DNA from: Nothophaeocryptopus gaeumannii
Lineage: Eukaryota > Ascomycota > Dothideomycetes > Mycosphaerellales > Mycosphaerellaceae
Direction: 5' to 3'
NCBI GenBank assembly: GCA_031771865.1
Contig: JASISA010000042.1
Coordinates: 1-64,000, forward strand
DNA: 64,000 nt
The first letter of the stretch is position 1. Each line of letters opens with the position of its first letter. The notes under the pieces are model-generated. The model saw nothing but the letters and a program-made list of their open reading frames with translations. It searched no databases and had not been told where the DNA came from. Both the position numbers and the translations under genes were made by a program. Below, piece by piece: positions 12,067 through 23,552 of the stretch.

Positions 12067-13184
12067 ATGGTTGACTACACGCCCTGCCCCGGCTTCTGCT
12101 ATTCCAGGTTCAACACCTTCGAGGAAGTCAAACATGACTGGGCTGTAGACATATCATACCCAATGCATCCATTGTTTGCACGGGAGCATTTTGATGGCAT
12201 CTCGGAGGAAGACTACGCAACTTGGTTGAAAGCGCCGCTCCAGGTTGTCTCACGGCTAATGCACACCAGATGTGCTGCGACCTACGTTCAAGCTAACATC
12301 AAGGGCGATCTGTTTCTCGCGAGCGAAGACAACGCGCGGCCTGGACGCAAAGTAAGTCGCGGGACATCTCGAAGCTGGATGACATGCAGTCTCTTTGTCT
12401 ATATCCGCGCTCGAAAGCCAGGATTGACGACGCGGAACAGCAGACAACAAATTTCTGGCTTCACACCCCAGGGCTTGTTCGATTTCAGGTTCTACCAAAA
12501 AGCGACAATGACCCCAACCACGCGGCAGCGAGCGCATCCTGTTCCATGATGTATGGTCCACTACCTCAAGCCATTGCTTCGCGCTTTCCGCTTGCATGTA
12601 TGTCATTGATCACACTTCCTTACTCTCTGTGGGGACGTCTTGCCAATGCTAATGATCTCACAGGTTGGCGACAAGCAGAAGCACGTTTCGCATTCGTCTC
12701 GCCCATGCTGCACGAGCTTGGCCACTTCATCTCTTTCACGTGCTTCGGATGGAGAGTGGAAAACTTCTACATGGCGGGTCAAGTCGCAGAAGCTGGTTTT
12801 GAATTTGAAGCCGCAGTGTTTGGGGGTGTACTGAAGAGGGCGGAATTCATTCGCATGCCGAAGGGACCGCATACCAAAGCTCAAGATCCCACATCTGGCG
12901 TGTTTCGGACTCTCCATGCGTGGCCGTCGGATACGATCGCAAAGCTATACGAAGGAGGTGGACACCCGGTCCCCACAAGAGGTACGATTGGAACGCACTC
13001 CACGATCACGCGCACGCCGCTGTACATGATGGCTGCGTTGCTCACGGATCGCTTCTGGGCGGAGCACGACATGTATTTCTCAGACGTCCCAATCTTCTCT
13101 GGACGAAACCTGCCGAAGTGGATTGTCAGCTCCGCTTACAACGACCAATATGACTGCGATTGCAAAGGCTGCGATTTATCGTGA
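12067..13184 (+). CDS. Predicted zincin-like protein with HELGH motif
   Basis: Three exons fit well: 12067-12351, 12390-12597 and 12664-13184. The first intron is 38 nt with GTAAGT, the second 66 nt with GTATGT and CTCACAG. The product is 337 residues. Residues 181-185 are HELGH, the zinc-binding and catalytic motif of zincin metallopeptidases. About 20 residues later AEAGFEFEAAVFGG offers a glutamate as a possible third ligand. The second intron is a multiple of three and could be retained. No signal peptide is visible, so an intracellular role is likely. A diverged relative lies convergently at 14941-16233 and shares the same motif block. Substrate unknown; activity is inferred from the motif alone. 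Confidence 0.7.
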
Positions 13185-14940
13185 TCTACCGCTGCACAGT
13201 CGTCGACAATTGGGAGAGATCATCGATGATGATGACCTGCCTGTTATTCTCGCTCTCGATGTGGTGCTTGATCCCTTTCCGAAGAGGCCAGCTATGCTAC
13301 CGCATTTGCTCCAGCCAGAAAGCCATAATCATCGTCACGTCAATGGGCCACGTAGGTAAGAAGTTGAGGGGATCAAACCCTCCGAGACGCAATGCTGTCA
13401 CCCGAATTGACTGATTTTACGTGCTTCTCGTCTACACAAGCCCTTTGCTTTTAGGCTTGCATTTTCTATGTAAAGATTTCATTGTCGAACAATCCCACTC
13501 ATCGGCACCATGTGATCATTCAGGTACTGTGTTCGTCTATTCCTAGTCGACGCGAGCGTATCGCTCGTCTTTGTGCATTCAAACAAAATATTCTAGCGTG
13601 TTTGTATGAAGGGTTCTTCCTCTTGCCGCAACAATGGAGAACCTGCTCAAATAAGCATTACAGGGGTCTAGTGCGACTTCATTGAGTTCTTTATGACATT
13701 GTTCTCTACCAATAAAGACCTATCACTCGTATATGTGCCAGCAATTGGTCGTAAACTCTCTGCTGAGCAATCCAAGAACTCCACGAGCATTGCGAACAAC
13801 ACTATCACTTCACGAGAATCATCGCTGCCGGCAGCGATTTCTTCTCGTCAACATGGCTTCTTGTCAGGGGCCGTCTGTGTCTACACCCCTCTGCCACGTT
13901 TTCTGTTGCTCAAATTTCGCGAAACTGGACCACGACGACTACCCGCGCGGCCCATGTAGGGAGACCTCGATGATGAGGCGTGTTCCGCAATGACTGACTG
14001 TTGACATACTGACTGATAGCTGGTAGGAGGAGTTCAACAACACTCGCCCTTCTGACACCGTCTTTACGTTCCACAGGCTGCCTAGATGGATGATGAAGCT
14101 GGTTCGGACCAAGTGCATGCCGACCGGCTTGAGAAAGAAAAGTCATTCCCTGCACGTTGCGGCAAAGTCGATGCATCCGCCGTCGAAGGGCATGATGCTG
14201 ATCGAGTGAGAGTAGGTCTCGAGCAGGTAATTTCACTTCAACGAAGATCTCGAATTGTTGAAATCTGATACCAGTACAGCCCTGGTGACGTAAGGAAAAG
14301 GCAAGGTTCGCCGACAAGCACTTCCGCCGACAAGCACTTCCGCTGTTGAGGTACATTTTGTCACCACTCAGCCGTTCAATGTCCATGTCAAGCGTATTGC
14401 TATACTTATGAATACAAATGCCGTTGATCCGGTTGACAATAAGCTACTTCTACAATGATGACCTTGCGTGGCCTTGTTCGAAAAGCAAGAGAATTGAAAC
14501 TAATTTCAGACATTTGCCTACTGAAATGATATACATCCTCGGACAAGGAAACTATAGGCTGAACAATCACGCCACTTATCGTGAACTCCAAACGCGTTGC
14601 GTTTAGATCTGTGCAACACGAAAGCCGCCCACTATTACAGTAAACCATTAGGGCAAACCGAAAATGAGGCCTAAGCACATTGAGGGGATTAAGCACATTG
14701 TGAAGACAATTGCGGGAAACTTGATAGAACTCTGTGAAAATATATTACATCTACGATGGCTATATCGTTTGATAGGATAAACAAGGAACTTTATGTACTT
14801 TCGCGTTACAGCATCTTCGGTTTAGACACGTTGTCCGGCGTCACATGCTTCGTGTTTAAGCCGAGCCTCATGGACTCACAGAATCACAAGTGCGAAGACG
14901 CCCGGAGTTTGCTCGAAGGTCGCCTTCGTAGGCTCTAGCC
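13185..14940. other. Intergenic between the two HELGH genes
   Basis: A plus-strand frame beginning MASCQGPSVSTPLCHVFCC near 13851 and a later block (HRLPRWMMKLVRTKCMPTG, about 14060-14120) look coding-like. I could not join them in one frame by a plausible intron. They may be remnants of a small gene. The stretch is otherwise empty. Confidence 0.3.
14310..14341. repeat. 16-bp direct tandem duplication
   Basis: GCCGACAAGCACTTCC occurs twice in direct succession (14310-14325 and 14326-14341). It is a simple small duplication with no associated feature. Confidence 0.9.
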
Positions 14941-16233
14941 CTAGTCTTTGGGCACGTCTTCTGAGTCAAACTCCTCTTCGTCCTCTTCTTGTGTTTCGTC
15001 ATCATCCTCGCCAGCATCCACGTCCTCGTCCCCAGGATCGCTCATTTGCTCGTCTTGGGTTTCGCCTTCTGTCTGGCCGCTGTCGGAGTGGAGGTCGGCT
15101 TCACGATCAGCATCGTCAAGGATGAAGTCGCTTTGAAATTGAAATGCTTCCAGCCCGTGCTCGTGTACCTCTTGCCTCCAGGAAGATTTCGTGAAGCACT
15201 CCTGAACTTTTCTGAACGGGAGAGGGGCAGTCCACTCTTTCTTTTTTGGCATCTTCCAGTCTGCTCGTCGACCCATATTGTACCCACGCTTCTCGTGGTG
15301 TTTAACTATGCCCTTGTTCGGCCACGACGTCCAGTATAGCTCGCGATCGAAATTGCAAGGAAGATTCTTGCGTTTGACTGCTCCAGGGAGCTTTTTGCCA
15401 AAGGGGTAATGGTCGGATGACTGGTAGCTGTAAGGTCTTCCAGATCCAGTGACGACAGGGGCGTCCAATATACCGCCAAGGACTCTGGCCTCGAACGCAA
15501 AACCAAACTCTGCAGCATACTCTTTGTCGAAGAACGGCTCCTTAGTGCCGATCCACCATTTCTCTCCTGATGCTGAGACGATGGCATGTCCAAGCTCGTG
15601 GATGATGATATGTGCAAGATTAGACGAATGTGCAAGCTCAGCGGCCACATCAACGTCGCCGTCAGGGCCCGCATCCTTTCGTTGCTGGTGAAGTGATTCA
15701 AGTGCATCGAGAGTCAGATGGTCGAGATAAATGTGAGAACCAACACCTTTGAATGGAAAACCTTCCTCAAAAAAGCCGGTCGAATCCTCCGTGCAAAACG
15801 AGCTGCCGATGGCAAGAACATCATCATCCGGCGTTTTGAAACCGTCGTCCGATTCTACGGAGCTCTTGTAATCCGCAGTCGACTTGTATTCGACAATTTC
15901 TGCCAACGCCCTAAGCTGTCTGAGGACTGTATTCCTGGTGTTCTGGCTTGGCTGGCCAGGCGCAATGAGATTCTCTGTAAAGTGGACACCGCGCTCAGGC
16001 GTCGCAGTATTAATGTGCACGGGATCGGCGAAAAGGCAAAGCTCCAGAAGATTTATTGCGTGGTCGCTGCGCAATGTTTCACTTACCATTCTGCATGCCT
16101 GTATGATCGAAGAGTAATTGATGTTTGAGTCGATGAACCTGTCTGGGTCGACGATTTGCAGTAGTTCCACGTCTTCGCCGAAGTCGAAATTTCGAAAGGG
16201 AGAAACGTCTCGATATTCGGCCGGGAGCGACAT
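14941..16233 (-). CDS. Predicted zincin-like protein with HELGH motif and acidic tail
   Basis: A single 430-codon frame starts at an ATG at 16233. Residues 212-216 are HELGH, followed by AAEFGFAFEARVLGGIL around 240-256, which could supply the third zinc ligand (Glu). The last 55 residues are almost entirely Asp/Glu (EDVDAGEDDDETQEEDEEE). No signal peptide is present. The gene shares the HELGH plus AExGFxFEAxVxGG block with the 337-aa protein at 12067-13184 on the opposite strand, so the two are probably members of one family. Metallopeptidase activity is inferred from the motif, and the acidic tail suggests protein binding. Confidence 0.75.
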   Translation of the reverse strand: MSLPAEYRDVSPFRNFDFGEDVELLQIVDPDRFIDSNINYSSIIQACRMVSETLRSDHAINLLELCLFADPVHINTATPERGVHFTENLIAPGQPSQNTRNTVLRQLRALAEIVEYKSTADYKSSVESDDGFKTPDDDVLAIGSSFCTEDSTGFFEEGFPFKGVGSHIYLDHLTLDALESLHQQRKDAGPDGDVDVAAELAHSSNLAHIIIHELGHAIVSASGEKWWIGTKEPFFDKEYAAEFGFAFEARVLGGILDAPVVTGSGRPYSYQSSDHYPFGKKLPGAVKRKNLPCNFDRELYWTSWPNKGIVKHHEKRGYNMGRRADWKMPKKKEWTAPLPFRKVQECFTKSSWRQEVHEHGLEAFQFQSDFILDDADREADLHSDSGQTEGETQDEQMSDPGDEDVDAGEDDDETQEEDEEEFDSEDVPKD

Positions 16234-16551
16234 GATTGATGGGGAATGCTGTATGAAGGTCCTGATGGAATTTGTCCTACGATATGAAGGTTAGCATTGC
16301 AGCGTGTTTAAGATAATCCCGGCGGGAGATGAAGCCGTGATCATTTCTTTGACCGTCCACAAGAGTATTGATAAACGTCAAAGACCACGTGAAATGAAAC
16401 TTGATATTTTTGGAAAAGAGACAAAGAAATGGAGTATTCAAAGAGGTGCGTCCCGAGAGCCAAGCTACGCCTCGAAAGAGTCTACCAACCAGACAGCCAC
16501 TGACCGCAAGAGCGAGGTCATGATGGATGGCACAATCTGTGCAACGTCAGT

Positions 16552-17063
16552 TCATGATGATCCAAGGCAGGAAAAGGAAACGGACCCACACCAAAGGCAG
16601 GAGGATAGACGAGTACCTTTTGCATCCTCTTCAGCTTCCTGCTGCTCCTCCTCCAGCATTTCGTCCTCCTGGTCGTTCTCACGACCGACAGGCGCGGCTT
16701 TGCAGGGAGAGACCTGGGAGTCGACGATGGTCTGGAAGCGAAGCGTCGCCTGCTCTCCGCATCATGGCGTGGAAGAGACCGCCCATGATGGCTTCGTGGT
16801 CGGCGTCATTCTTGTTGCACCCCTTCAACGCCTTCATGGTCTTGCCCGCAGCGACAGCGCGGTCATTGGTAGCTACCACGGAGTCAGCAAAGCCAGTGCT
16901 GCTGGTAGACAACTCCATGCTTACTCGGGCCAACCTGGAGCTTGATCTGGTCGCCGCCAATGTAGTGCCAGATCTCGTCCGTCTTCTGGCTGGCGGTCTC
17001 GGCGGGGTCCTTGGCAATTCCGCGAATGTGTTGGAGGAATGCGGTCACGAGAGCGGCTGCCAT
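16552..17063 (-). CDS. Small acidic-tailed protein, paralog of 17441-17934, frameshifted
   Basis: Exon 1 (16925-17063) starts at an ATG at 17063 and reads AFLQHIRGIAKDPAETASQ, then DEIWHYIGGDQIKLQ. A 52-nt intron (16873-16924, GTAAGC, CTGAC branch, TAG) leads into exon 2, with GKTMKALKGCNKNDADHEA then IMGGLFHAMM. Near 16767 the frame slips. The continuation that best matches the neighbour reads GEQATLRFQTIVDSQ and then a Glu-rich tail. The 3' limit is uncertain. Intron position, length and spacing of key residues match the divergent gene at 17441, so the two form a paralog pair. Function unknown. Confidence 0.55.
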
Positions 17064-17440
17064 TTTGGTTGTAATCTTGCTGTTCGTAAGATGTCAGTGT
17101 CAGCGCGTCATAGACGACCAGACGTATATAACGGAGCTACAGCTGTGTAATGGTGTGCATAGTGTTTCGCCGCCGAGGAGAAAATGCGGGGATGGTTTCT
17201 TCTGGTGGCAGGTGAAGTCGTCGAAGGAGAGCCCAAAACTTGCCAGTGCGCCTGCAAATTAGTACATCACATGCTTGGCCAATGCCCGGGTTTGGACCGC
17301 ACTTCCAGCTCCAAACAATCAGGCTGAAATCGACTGACCCTCTACATCATTTGACACCACCACACAGCCATTCGCAAAACCTGTATGCCAATGCCCTGTT
17401 GTACGCTTGGGAGGCGCAAACTGATTGCAGTCTAGACAAA
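17064..17440. promoter_or_regulatory. Shared divergent promoter region
   Basis: This 377-bp gap lies between the two ATGs of a divergent pair of paralogous small genes and must hold both promoters. It has a TATATAA-like stretch (GTATATAACGG, about 17134) and CT-rich blocks, but no motif I can name with confidence. Confidence 0.45.
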
Positions 17441-17934
17441 ATGGCCATCACCACGCCAGAGCTCATCGGCGACATACGCACCATCATCTCGGCCCTCGTC
17501 CGCACCGCGAAGGGCAAGGCGTGGGCCATCCACCGCTACATCCTCGAGAACGGCCTTGACATAGCCACCGCCGGTGAGTTCTGCGTCCTCGTCTTGCACG
17601 CAATCCATGATCCTATGCTAACGGCCTCGTAGTCAACGTCGACCAGTCGTTGATCGCGATTGAGATCATGAGCGCGATCCACGGACATGGCCATGACGAG
17701 TACGCCGACGCTTGCATGCTTGGGCAGGTGACCTTCATCCTCGCGGAGGCAGAGCAGGTGTATCTCGCCTCGATTGGTGTTGCGCCGCCGCCAGCCCAAG
17801 GTCATCCCGCCATTTTGACCGCCAGCAATGCGCCCACCGGCGGACCTGTTCTCCCGCGCCCGGATGCTGACAAAGGTAATGAGGAGGCGGAGGTGGAGGA
17901 AACGGGAGAGGAAACGGGAGAGGAGGACGAGTGA
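17441..17934 (+). CDS. Small hypothetical protein with acidic tail
   Basis: The ATG at 17441 starts exon 1 (17441-17573), which reads MAITTPELIGDIRTIISALV. A 59-nt intron (GTGAGT to TAG) leads to exon 2 (17633-17934). The product has 144 residues: a helical body (IMSAIHGHGHDEYADACML, then AEAEQVYLASIG), an Ala/Pro linker, and an acidic end (EEAEVEETGEETGEEDE). Its layout and intron position mirror the divergent gene at 16552-17063, from which it is separated by a 377-bp promoter. No family recognised; intracellular. Confidence 0.65.
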
Positions 17935-18199
17935 GAGGTTTTGGCGCAGTGAGGGTTCTGTTTGATTGAGATGAGTGCAGATGGCGGTCCAAGCTACTGG
18001 CATCACGACCCCTTCACCATCATCCATCGAGAATGCAATCCGTGATCGCTCTTTACTGTCAACATCTCTCCCATCTCGTGCAAGCCTTCAGGCCCGGGGG
18101 TCGTCTCTCTCAGCGTAGCGTGTGTGTAGTCTGAGGCATATGTCAGTACTGGGGGTGGAAATCGATCAGACGGGAGACTCACCTTCTATCTCGGAGATG

Positions 18200-18548
18200 C
18201 TACTGCTTCTTCTCGCCGCGAGTCTCCCCATCCTCGTCGCCAATGTCTGCAATCATGGGCTCATCTTGCTGTCCCCCGCTCCTCTCGAGCGCCAACAGGG
18301 TCTGCCGGGCCAGGCGTCGCATTGAGGAGGGAGTCCTCGCGCAGGAAGACGGCGGCGTCTTCCATGATGGCAGGAGCCTGCTGCTCCCAAGCGCCGGGTA
18401 ATGGTGGGTAGATGGACGGATCGCCCATCTCTTTCAGCTCAGCCGCGACGATACGGCGGGCGGCTTCTGCTCTCTCGGGCTCGGTGAGTCTGCTATCGCA
18501 GGGGACATTGATGAGCTCGACGGAAAAGTCTCGCTTCGAGAGAGCCAT
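18200..18548 (-). CDS. Hypothetical protein, apparent frameshift
   Basis: The ATG at 18548 opens MALSKRDFSVELINVPCDS and a helical EPERAEAARRIVAAELKEM segment, then LREDSLLN. Near 18320 the frame is interrupted. A different frame immediately gives RRLARQTLLALERSGGQQ and an acidic-basic C-terminus (DIGDEDGETRGEKKQ) ending at 18200. The two halves together would make about 115 residues. I read this as one gene with a single-base shift, real or technical. Family not recognised. Confidence 0.45.
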
Positions 18549-20149
18549 TTTCGCTGCGCCATCATCAGCATAGTCTCGGGCAATGAATTGAGCTGGCATG
18601 TCTTACCTTGTCTTCTTTTCGGTTTCGATGGGATTGGTCGATGGGAATCAGCTTTCGGTTGGATGGGTGATGGTGAGCGTGGAGAGCTGAGGTTGTATGC
18701 GTCTCTGCGGTGGAGAAGTGTGCAATCAAGCTGGTATCAAAATGGCTGTGCGGCTGCTGTAGAGTCCGTGCTGAGGCCAAAAGTGGGTCATCAGGTGACG
18801 TCTTCCCAGAGGGGAAGGAGCCGGCTCGCAGCTGCAGATCCCCATCGAGGAGTCCGGACTCCACCCGAACGATCTCAGCGACATGTTGGGACGCATGTTT
18901 GTCCCGCGGTGGACGGCGAGCGGTCGAGGATGGTTGACAGGAGGTCGACTTCGAGACGGTAAGTACACGGATTTTTCCGATTAGGCGGGTGATATCTGAT
19001 GTTGATGTCCTTCCGGAATGGACTTTGGAAGACGAGAGAGCTTCTCACGCCTTGGTGGGTGGCGACGAGGAGGAGTTGATTACATTTGGTATACGTTCGT
19101 GCGGCATGATGATGGTTCTGGTTATACGTTGTGATGCGTGCGGAATACGGAAACGAAACGAAAGATGGATATGGAAAAACTCAGGCAGACAGCTGAGATC
19201 CGAGAAAGACAGACCGAGCATAACGGTCTTCTTTAAGACACGGCAAGGCTGCGTTTGCGATTGCAAGTAGGCTGGAGATCAGTTTGCCTTTGAGACAATA
19301 CATGGCATTGAGGACCGAAATTGGTCAACTACTTCTTTGTCTTCCTTTGAATGCGGTGAGTTGATCAAACGAACCTCGCCGTATGCGCACTTCTTTGTTC
19401 GTCATGACGGCTGGGAACAAGGGCTTGGAAGCGACGTAGTGGTGGGAGACTGGCTGACATGTAGACCACTTCGGTGTTGGGAATCTGGACGGCCGGCATC
19501 CGAAAAGTTCAGAGGAGCGAATCGAAAGATCTGTTGTAAATGATGTTGAGTCCTCCGATTCGCTTTAAATGCCTTGTTTACATGTTCTACGAAGAAGCAA
19601 ATCGATCTCCTGCCTCACTTGGCTGTTGCTTCCACCAGGGAACTTCCAATTGCTCTTCTCACTTGCTGTCTCCTAGTCTGCTCCTCCTCCTATAGACCTC
19701 GGCGATCGATGATGGCTTGTGAGGAATCGCCGAACCAATGTTGCTGTTGATGGAACAGCATCGTTCAGGTATCACAAGATGCTTGACGGTGACGGAAGAT
19801 CTGCTGGCAAAGTGCCGTCCTCATGCTGCTCGCCTATTTACTTTGAAGACTGCTCGCTTGTCTTTCATGGTGAAGATGACCGGCTGGCGCTGCCGTGAGG
19901 GACGGTGGCGACAGTGAGGTGATGTGTTTCGGGTGCGGCACTTCAGCAAGGGTGCGTCCGCAGTGTGAGACGATGCGCATCGTCTTCTCGTGGTATACCG
20001 GGGGTCTGAAGACGGTTCGCCTCCAGACGGTGTGATGCTGTCGTCGCTTGTGAAGGATGGAGTCATGGCTGGCGCTGCGGATTGGTGGTTGAGGACGTGC
20101 CGGAGCAGAGTGGGCGAACTCTCTTCTAGATCGATTTTAGTCGCTGGTA
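18549..20149. other. Intergenic, nothing convincing
   Basis: Short frames on both strands lack domains, and no repeat was noted. Confidence 0.4.
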
Positions 20150-20609
20150 TCAGATGTCTGCTGTCATGGGATCCATTTGGTGTAGCTTTGGTGACGGCTG
20201 CCGTTGCTCGGTCGCGGTCGCGGGAGGGTGGAGGAGGACGCAGACGTGTCCTTTCAGCGTGATGATGCGCCTAGGGAACGTCTGTGATGTTAGGAGATTA
20301 GCAAAGTCTCTTCCTTGTAGTTGATAGATGTCAGGAAGTGTGACGCTTCCCATGAAGGTGGTCGCTGCAACGGTTTGGCTAGGAGGAGGTGTCGGGTCGA
20401 GGCCAGGAGGAGCGCTGTCGAGGTCTTGAATAGCCAGCGCTTGTGTAGTGTGTCTCTTGATATGAGCTGTCGATGGTGTTGTCGTCGTCGTTGCCGACGT
20501 CACAGTTCTTGCTGCTGCTGGTGCTTCTTTGGTGAAGGCGCCCTTGACTGTCGTCCATCAGGTTGCGCTGGGCGGCGGGCGTGTGTCTAGTCAAAGTCTG
20601 CTTGCCCAT
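20150..20609 (-). CDS. Possible hypothetical gene
   Basis: Two overlapping minus-strand frames (20379-20609 and 20150-20503) together read like a low-complexity protein. An ATG at 20609 gives MGKQTLTRHTPAAQRNLMD. The second frame has an orderly C-terminal part (SVTLPDIYQLQGRDFANLL, FPRRIITLKGHVCVLLHPP). They are in different frames and I found no clear intron. It may be a frameshifted small gene or chance. Confidence 0.2.
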
Positions 20610-21083
20610 GGTGCCATTGATATGTGATGATCGATCTCGCCATTGTCAATTCATTGAGGCCGTCGTCGAGGGGGCGCTGGTGAGTCATCGCCGTCGCCTT
20701 GCTGGGCCAGCACGTCCACGACGACGAACAAACGTGCAATTACGGGAGGCGGATGGACGTGATGATGATGATCTAACTATCTGGATGATGAATATCGATA
20801 GTGCGAGCGAGATGCTGCTCCTCCTCGCCGCCGCCGCCCGTCAAACCTCACCGTCCTCACCACCTCCCTCACGCAAATCCTCAAGCCTCAGGCACCAACC
20901 ACCCAGCTTCTACCCTTCTGCCTCACAATTCTGACATCTCACGCGCAGTTTGCGGTATCTATAATCACGAATGCTCATAATGACGCACGCTAGCTGGATT
21001 CTGGCCCGTGCTCAACCAGCAAGATACACCTTCAGCTGCACTCCTCAGCCTTTCCAGCTTTTTCCTTCTCTTGCATCAGCGAA

Positions 21084-21415
21084 ATGGCCGCCGAGCCAAG
21101 AACGACCTCATCTCCTCCAAGGTCCATCGCGGCCTTGGAGGGGATGCTCAAAGATCTGAGGTAAGCACCCGTCTCTCCCCTGTGTTCTAACGTGATGTCT
21201 GGGAGATCGCAGAGGCACTCGACAACTCTGGAGCCTGGACTTCCAGCCGCCAAGGGGCTTTCAGGATACTTGGGTCCGGTCCAAGCAACGCAAGTATTTT
21301 ACCATCTTGAGATGTTTCTGCTGACCCCATCAAGTTCATGGCTTCTGCCGTGCCTTGGAGGGGATACAACCCACTCCAGCTCGATTACCTCACTGTCCGC
21401 TCAAGTGACCGTCAC
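21084..21415 (+). CDS. Possible small multi-exon gene
   Basis: An ATG at 21084 (MAAEPRTTSSPPRSIAALEG) leads to a strong donor GTAAGC at 21161. Coding-like sequence follows after an acceptor near 21210 (ALDNSGAWTSSRQGAFRIL), then after a GC-AG or similar intron at 21335-21415 (VPWRGYNPLQLDYLTVRSS), with another donor GTATGT at 21416. The frames of exons 1 and 2 do not join cleanly, so a base may be missing. No family recognised and the 3' end was not found. Confidence 0.3.
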
Positions 21416-22446
21416 GTATGTACGTAGCTGCTGTATACCATCTCATTTGATCCAACCGTACGCCGTGCCTTCAAATTCCTCTGCTCTCCGCCGTTGTTTT
21501 GATACCATCTGGAAAAGTCCGACGTGTGCTCTACGTAAATTGATGTGTGGCTGCGGCTGCTGCTGATCGCCTTCTTCACTGTCGACCTCTGCTGCACCGC
21601 TGGGTTACTCTTCCTTGTACACAGTTCGGTCTGAGCCCTTGAAGCTACGTTGACGCCGTCGCTAGATCGCCGTCTCTGTTCCACCAAGCCGATGTGTGGC
21701 GGCGTCGATCCACTGCCATGTCACCGCGAGCCTGGTACGTCCCGGGCTGAGCCACAGACCGTGCTGCCAGTCAGACATTACTGCCTTCAACACCTTCAAC
21801 CGCCGCATCATTCCGCTCTTACCACCTCCAGCGTCCATCAAAGCGCTTACCAAGGTCTCAGTGGTCCTCACAGTGACCGCTAGTGGTTTATCCAAGGCAC
21901 ATGTGGACCCGGCACGGAGTCACGATGCACCCGCTGCAGCAACGCCATTCCTACGGGACCCTTTTCCTTCACCTTCCTCTTCATGTACTGGTTTGGGCTG
22001 ACCATTGCATGCCCAGTAAGTCATACTCTCGACACTCCGCGCCACCGTCCGATCGAGCACGACATGCATCCACCTCCCACTCCTCTTGGCCAGCGTTCCC
22101 CATTCTCGAAAACTGCCACTTTGCCGCAATCTAACTACCATCGCCGAAGACGACAGGATACCAGACACGTACACCAAACTCACACTTTGATCACTGCGCT
22201 CGTATCTTAGTTCTGCATCAGAGACTCACGACTTCGCAGTGCGGTGCTCAGACCTTACTGTTACTGCCGCGTTTCCGGCTAATGTTTTCCTCGATCAGTT
22301 CTCGTGATCACCCATAACTTCTCTTTCTTCTCCATTCCGTGCCTATCGCTCCATCCTATCTTCAATTAACAAGCGCCACATACTGCCAGTCCACCACATA
22401 GCCGTTAGTCTCATCCTCGAGTCCCCTCCTTTGCTTCCTCACCTCT
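21416..22446. other. Intergenic with a possible membrane-protein exon
   Basis: Around 21892-22017 one plus-strand frame reads GTESRCTRCSNAIP and then a hydrophobic stretch (FSFTFLFMYWFGLTIACP) directly before a GTAAGT donor at 22018. This looks like one exon of a membrane protein with a CxxC motif. I could not connect it to upstream or downstream exons. Confidence 0.25.
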
Positions 22447-22626
22447 TCAAACCCAACCCGGTCCCAGATCGGCAGGGGAAGAAGAGTCGCTCGGACCAGA
22501 GGACGACGGCTTGGATGGCGGTGAGCGCGGTGAGAGGCGCTTGTCGATGGCGCAGTGTGCGAAGAAAGCACTGGTGCCCATAATGAAGCCAATGAAGATG
22601 GTGGTGGATTGCTTTTGGAAGGGCAT
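22447..22626 (-). CDS. 59-aa single-pass membrane protein
   Basis: A minus-strand ATG at 22626 opens a 60-codon frame, shorter than common ORF cut-offs. The N-terminus MPFQKQSTTIFIGFIMGTSA followed by FFAHCAIDKRL forms one short transmembrane helix. The rest is a Ser/Pro-rich tail (SPRSPPSKPSSSGPSDSSS) ending at a TGA at 22447. The clean amphipathic-to-hydrophobic start and absence of frame breaks argue for a real gene. Family unknown; a mitochondrial or ER membrane location is possible. Confidence 0.5.
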   Translation of the reverse strand: MPFQKQSTTIFIGFIMGTSAFFAHCAIDKRLSPRSPPSKPSSSGPSDSSSPADLGPGWV

Positions 22627-22869
22627 TCTCGCGGTGGTTTGGTGGTTTTGGTGTGTTCGAGGTGGAGGTTAAGGGCGTGGCTGTTGTTGTTCTGGTGGAG
22701 AGACTGTGCTGTATCTCTGTTTCTGCTCATGATACTGGGCGTGTGGGGGCTGCAGAGAGTGAAGTTCGGAGGCACAAGCCGAAGTGCACGGGCCATAGCC
22801 AGGGTGTTGCAGGTCGAAGAATTTGTTTGCTTCACAGCCCGCCGTACAGCAGCGCACAACCAAATCTCT

Positions 22870-23552
22870 ACCTCAGAATCATTGCTGAACATATCGAAGA
22901 CCCATCGCAAAACGCAGCCAAGATATCCGAGAACGATAAGCCAGAGTTTCCCAAACCAAAGACCTCCTTCCTCGACCTTCCCGGCGAGCTCAGGAACGAC
23001 ATCTACGATCAGACGCTTCCATCACCCACCGCCCATACCATCACCTATCCCGGTACGACGACCGAATATCGCGCTCCCGCCTACCCAGTCCTGCAAGTGA
23101 ACCGGCGAACTCGCAGCGAAGCCATCAATCGCCACTAGAACCGCAGCACCATCCTCGTCCAGCCTCGAGCTGAATTTTACACGACCGACGTCCCAAAAAG
23201 TCTCGCCATCCTCTCTTTTTCCCTCATTTCCAAGTTCGGGACCACGCAGATCGAGGGCGCTCTCCAGATTCCGCGAGGTTTCGTAGGCACTGCAGGCAAA
23301 CTTAGCATCACGTTGTCCTTCCTCGTTGAAGAGAGCAATGTCTTTTCAGTGGTGGCAAAAGTGGATGGCAGAGCCCTGATGCGCCTCGGCATGTGCTCGC
23401 GGGAGCAGCAGATGCAGCTGGCGGACTACGACAAGATCAAGGCGGTGGTGTTTGAGCAGAAGCTGGAGGCTCTGCTGAAGGTAAAGAAGATGCAGAAGAT
23501 GGTTGACCGACCGATGGTCTACTTGGTTGACGCCGAGGAGAAGTCTGAGTGA
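22870..23552 (+). pseudogene. LPGELRN-family protein with an in-frame stop
   Basis: One frame carries KTSFLDLPGELRNDIYDQT, the N-terminal signature of a large family of fungal hypothetical proteins (F-box-like/2EXR-like, all starting with L-P-x-E-L/I-R-N-x-I-Y). It runs to NRH, hits TAG at 23136-23138, and continues in the same frame (NRSTILVQPRAEFY, then VPKSLAILSFSLISKFG) to 23552. A paralog at 28220-29026 aligns well through VPKSLA. The start codon is unclear. A single nonsense change in an otherwise open 680-bp frame suggests recent inactivation. Confidence 0.55.

Noticed and set aside
22362..22910. 182-codon minus-strand frame
   Set aside because: Different frame over the 59-aa membrane protein, low complexity; starts on a non-ATG or weak context.
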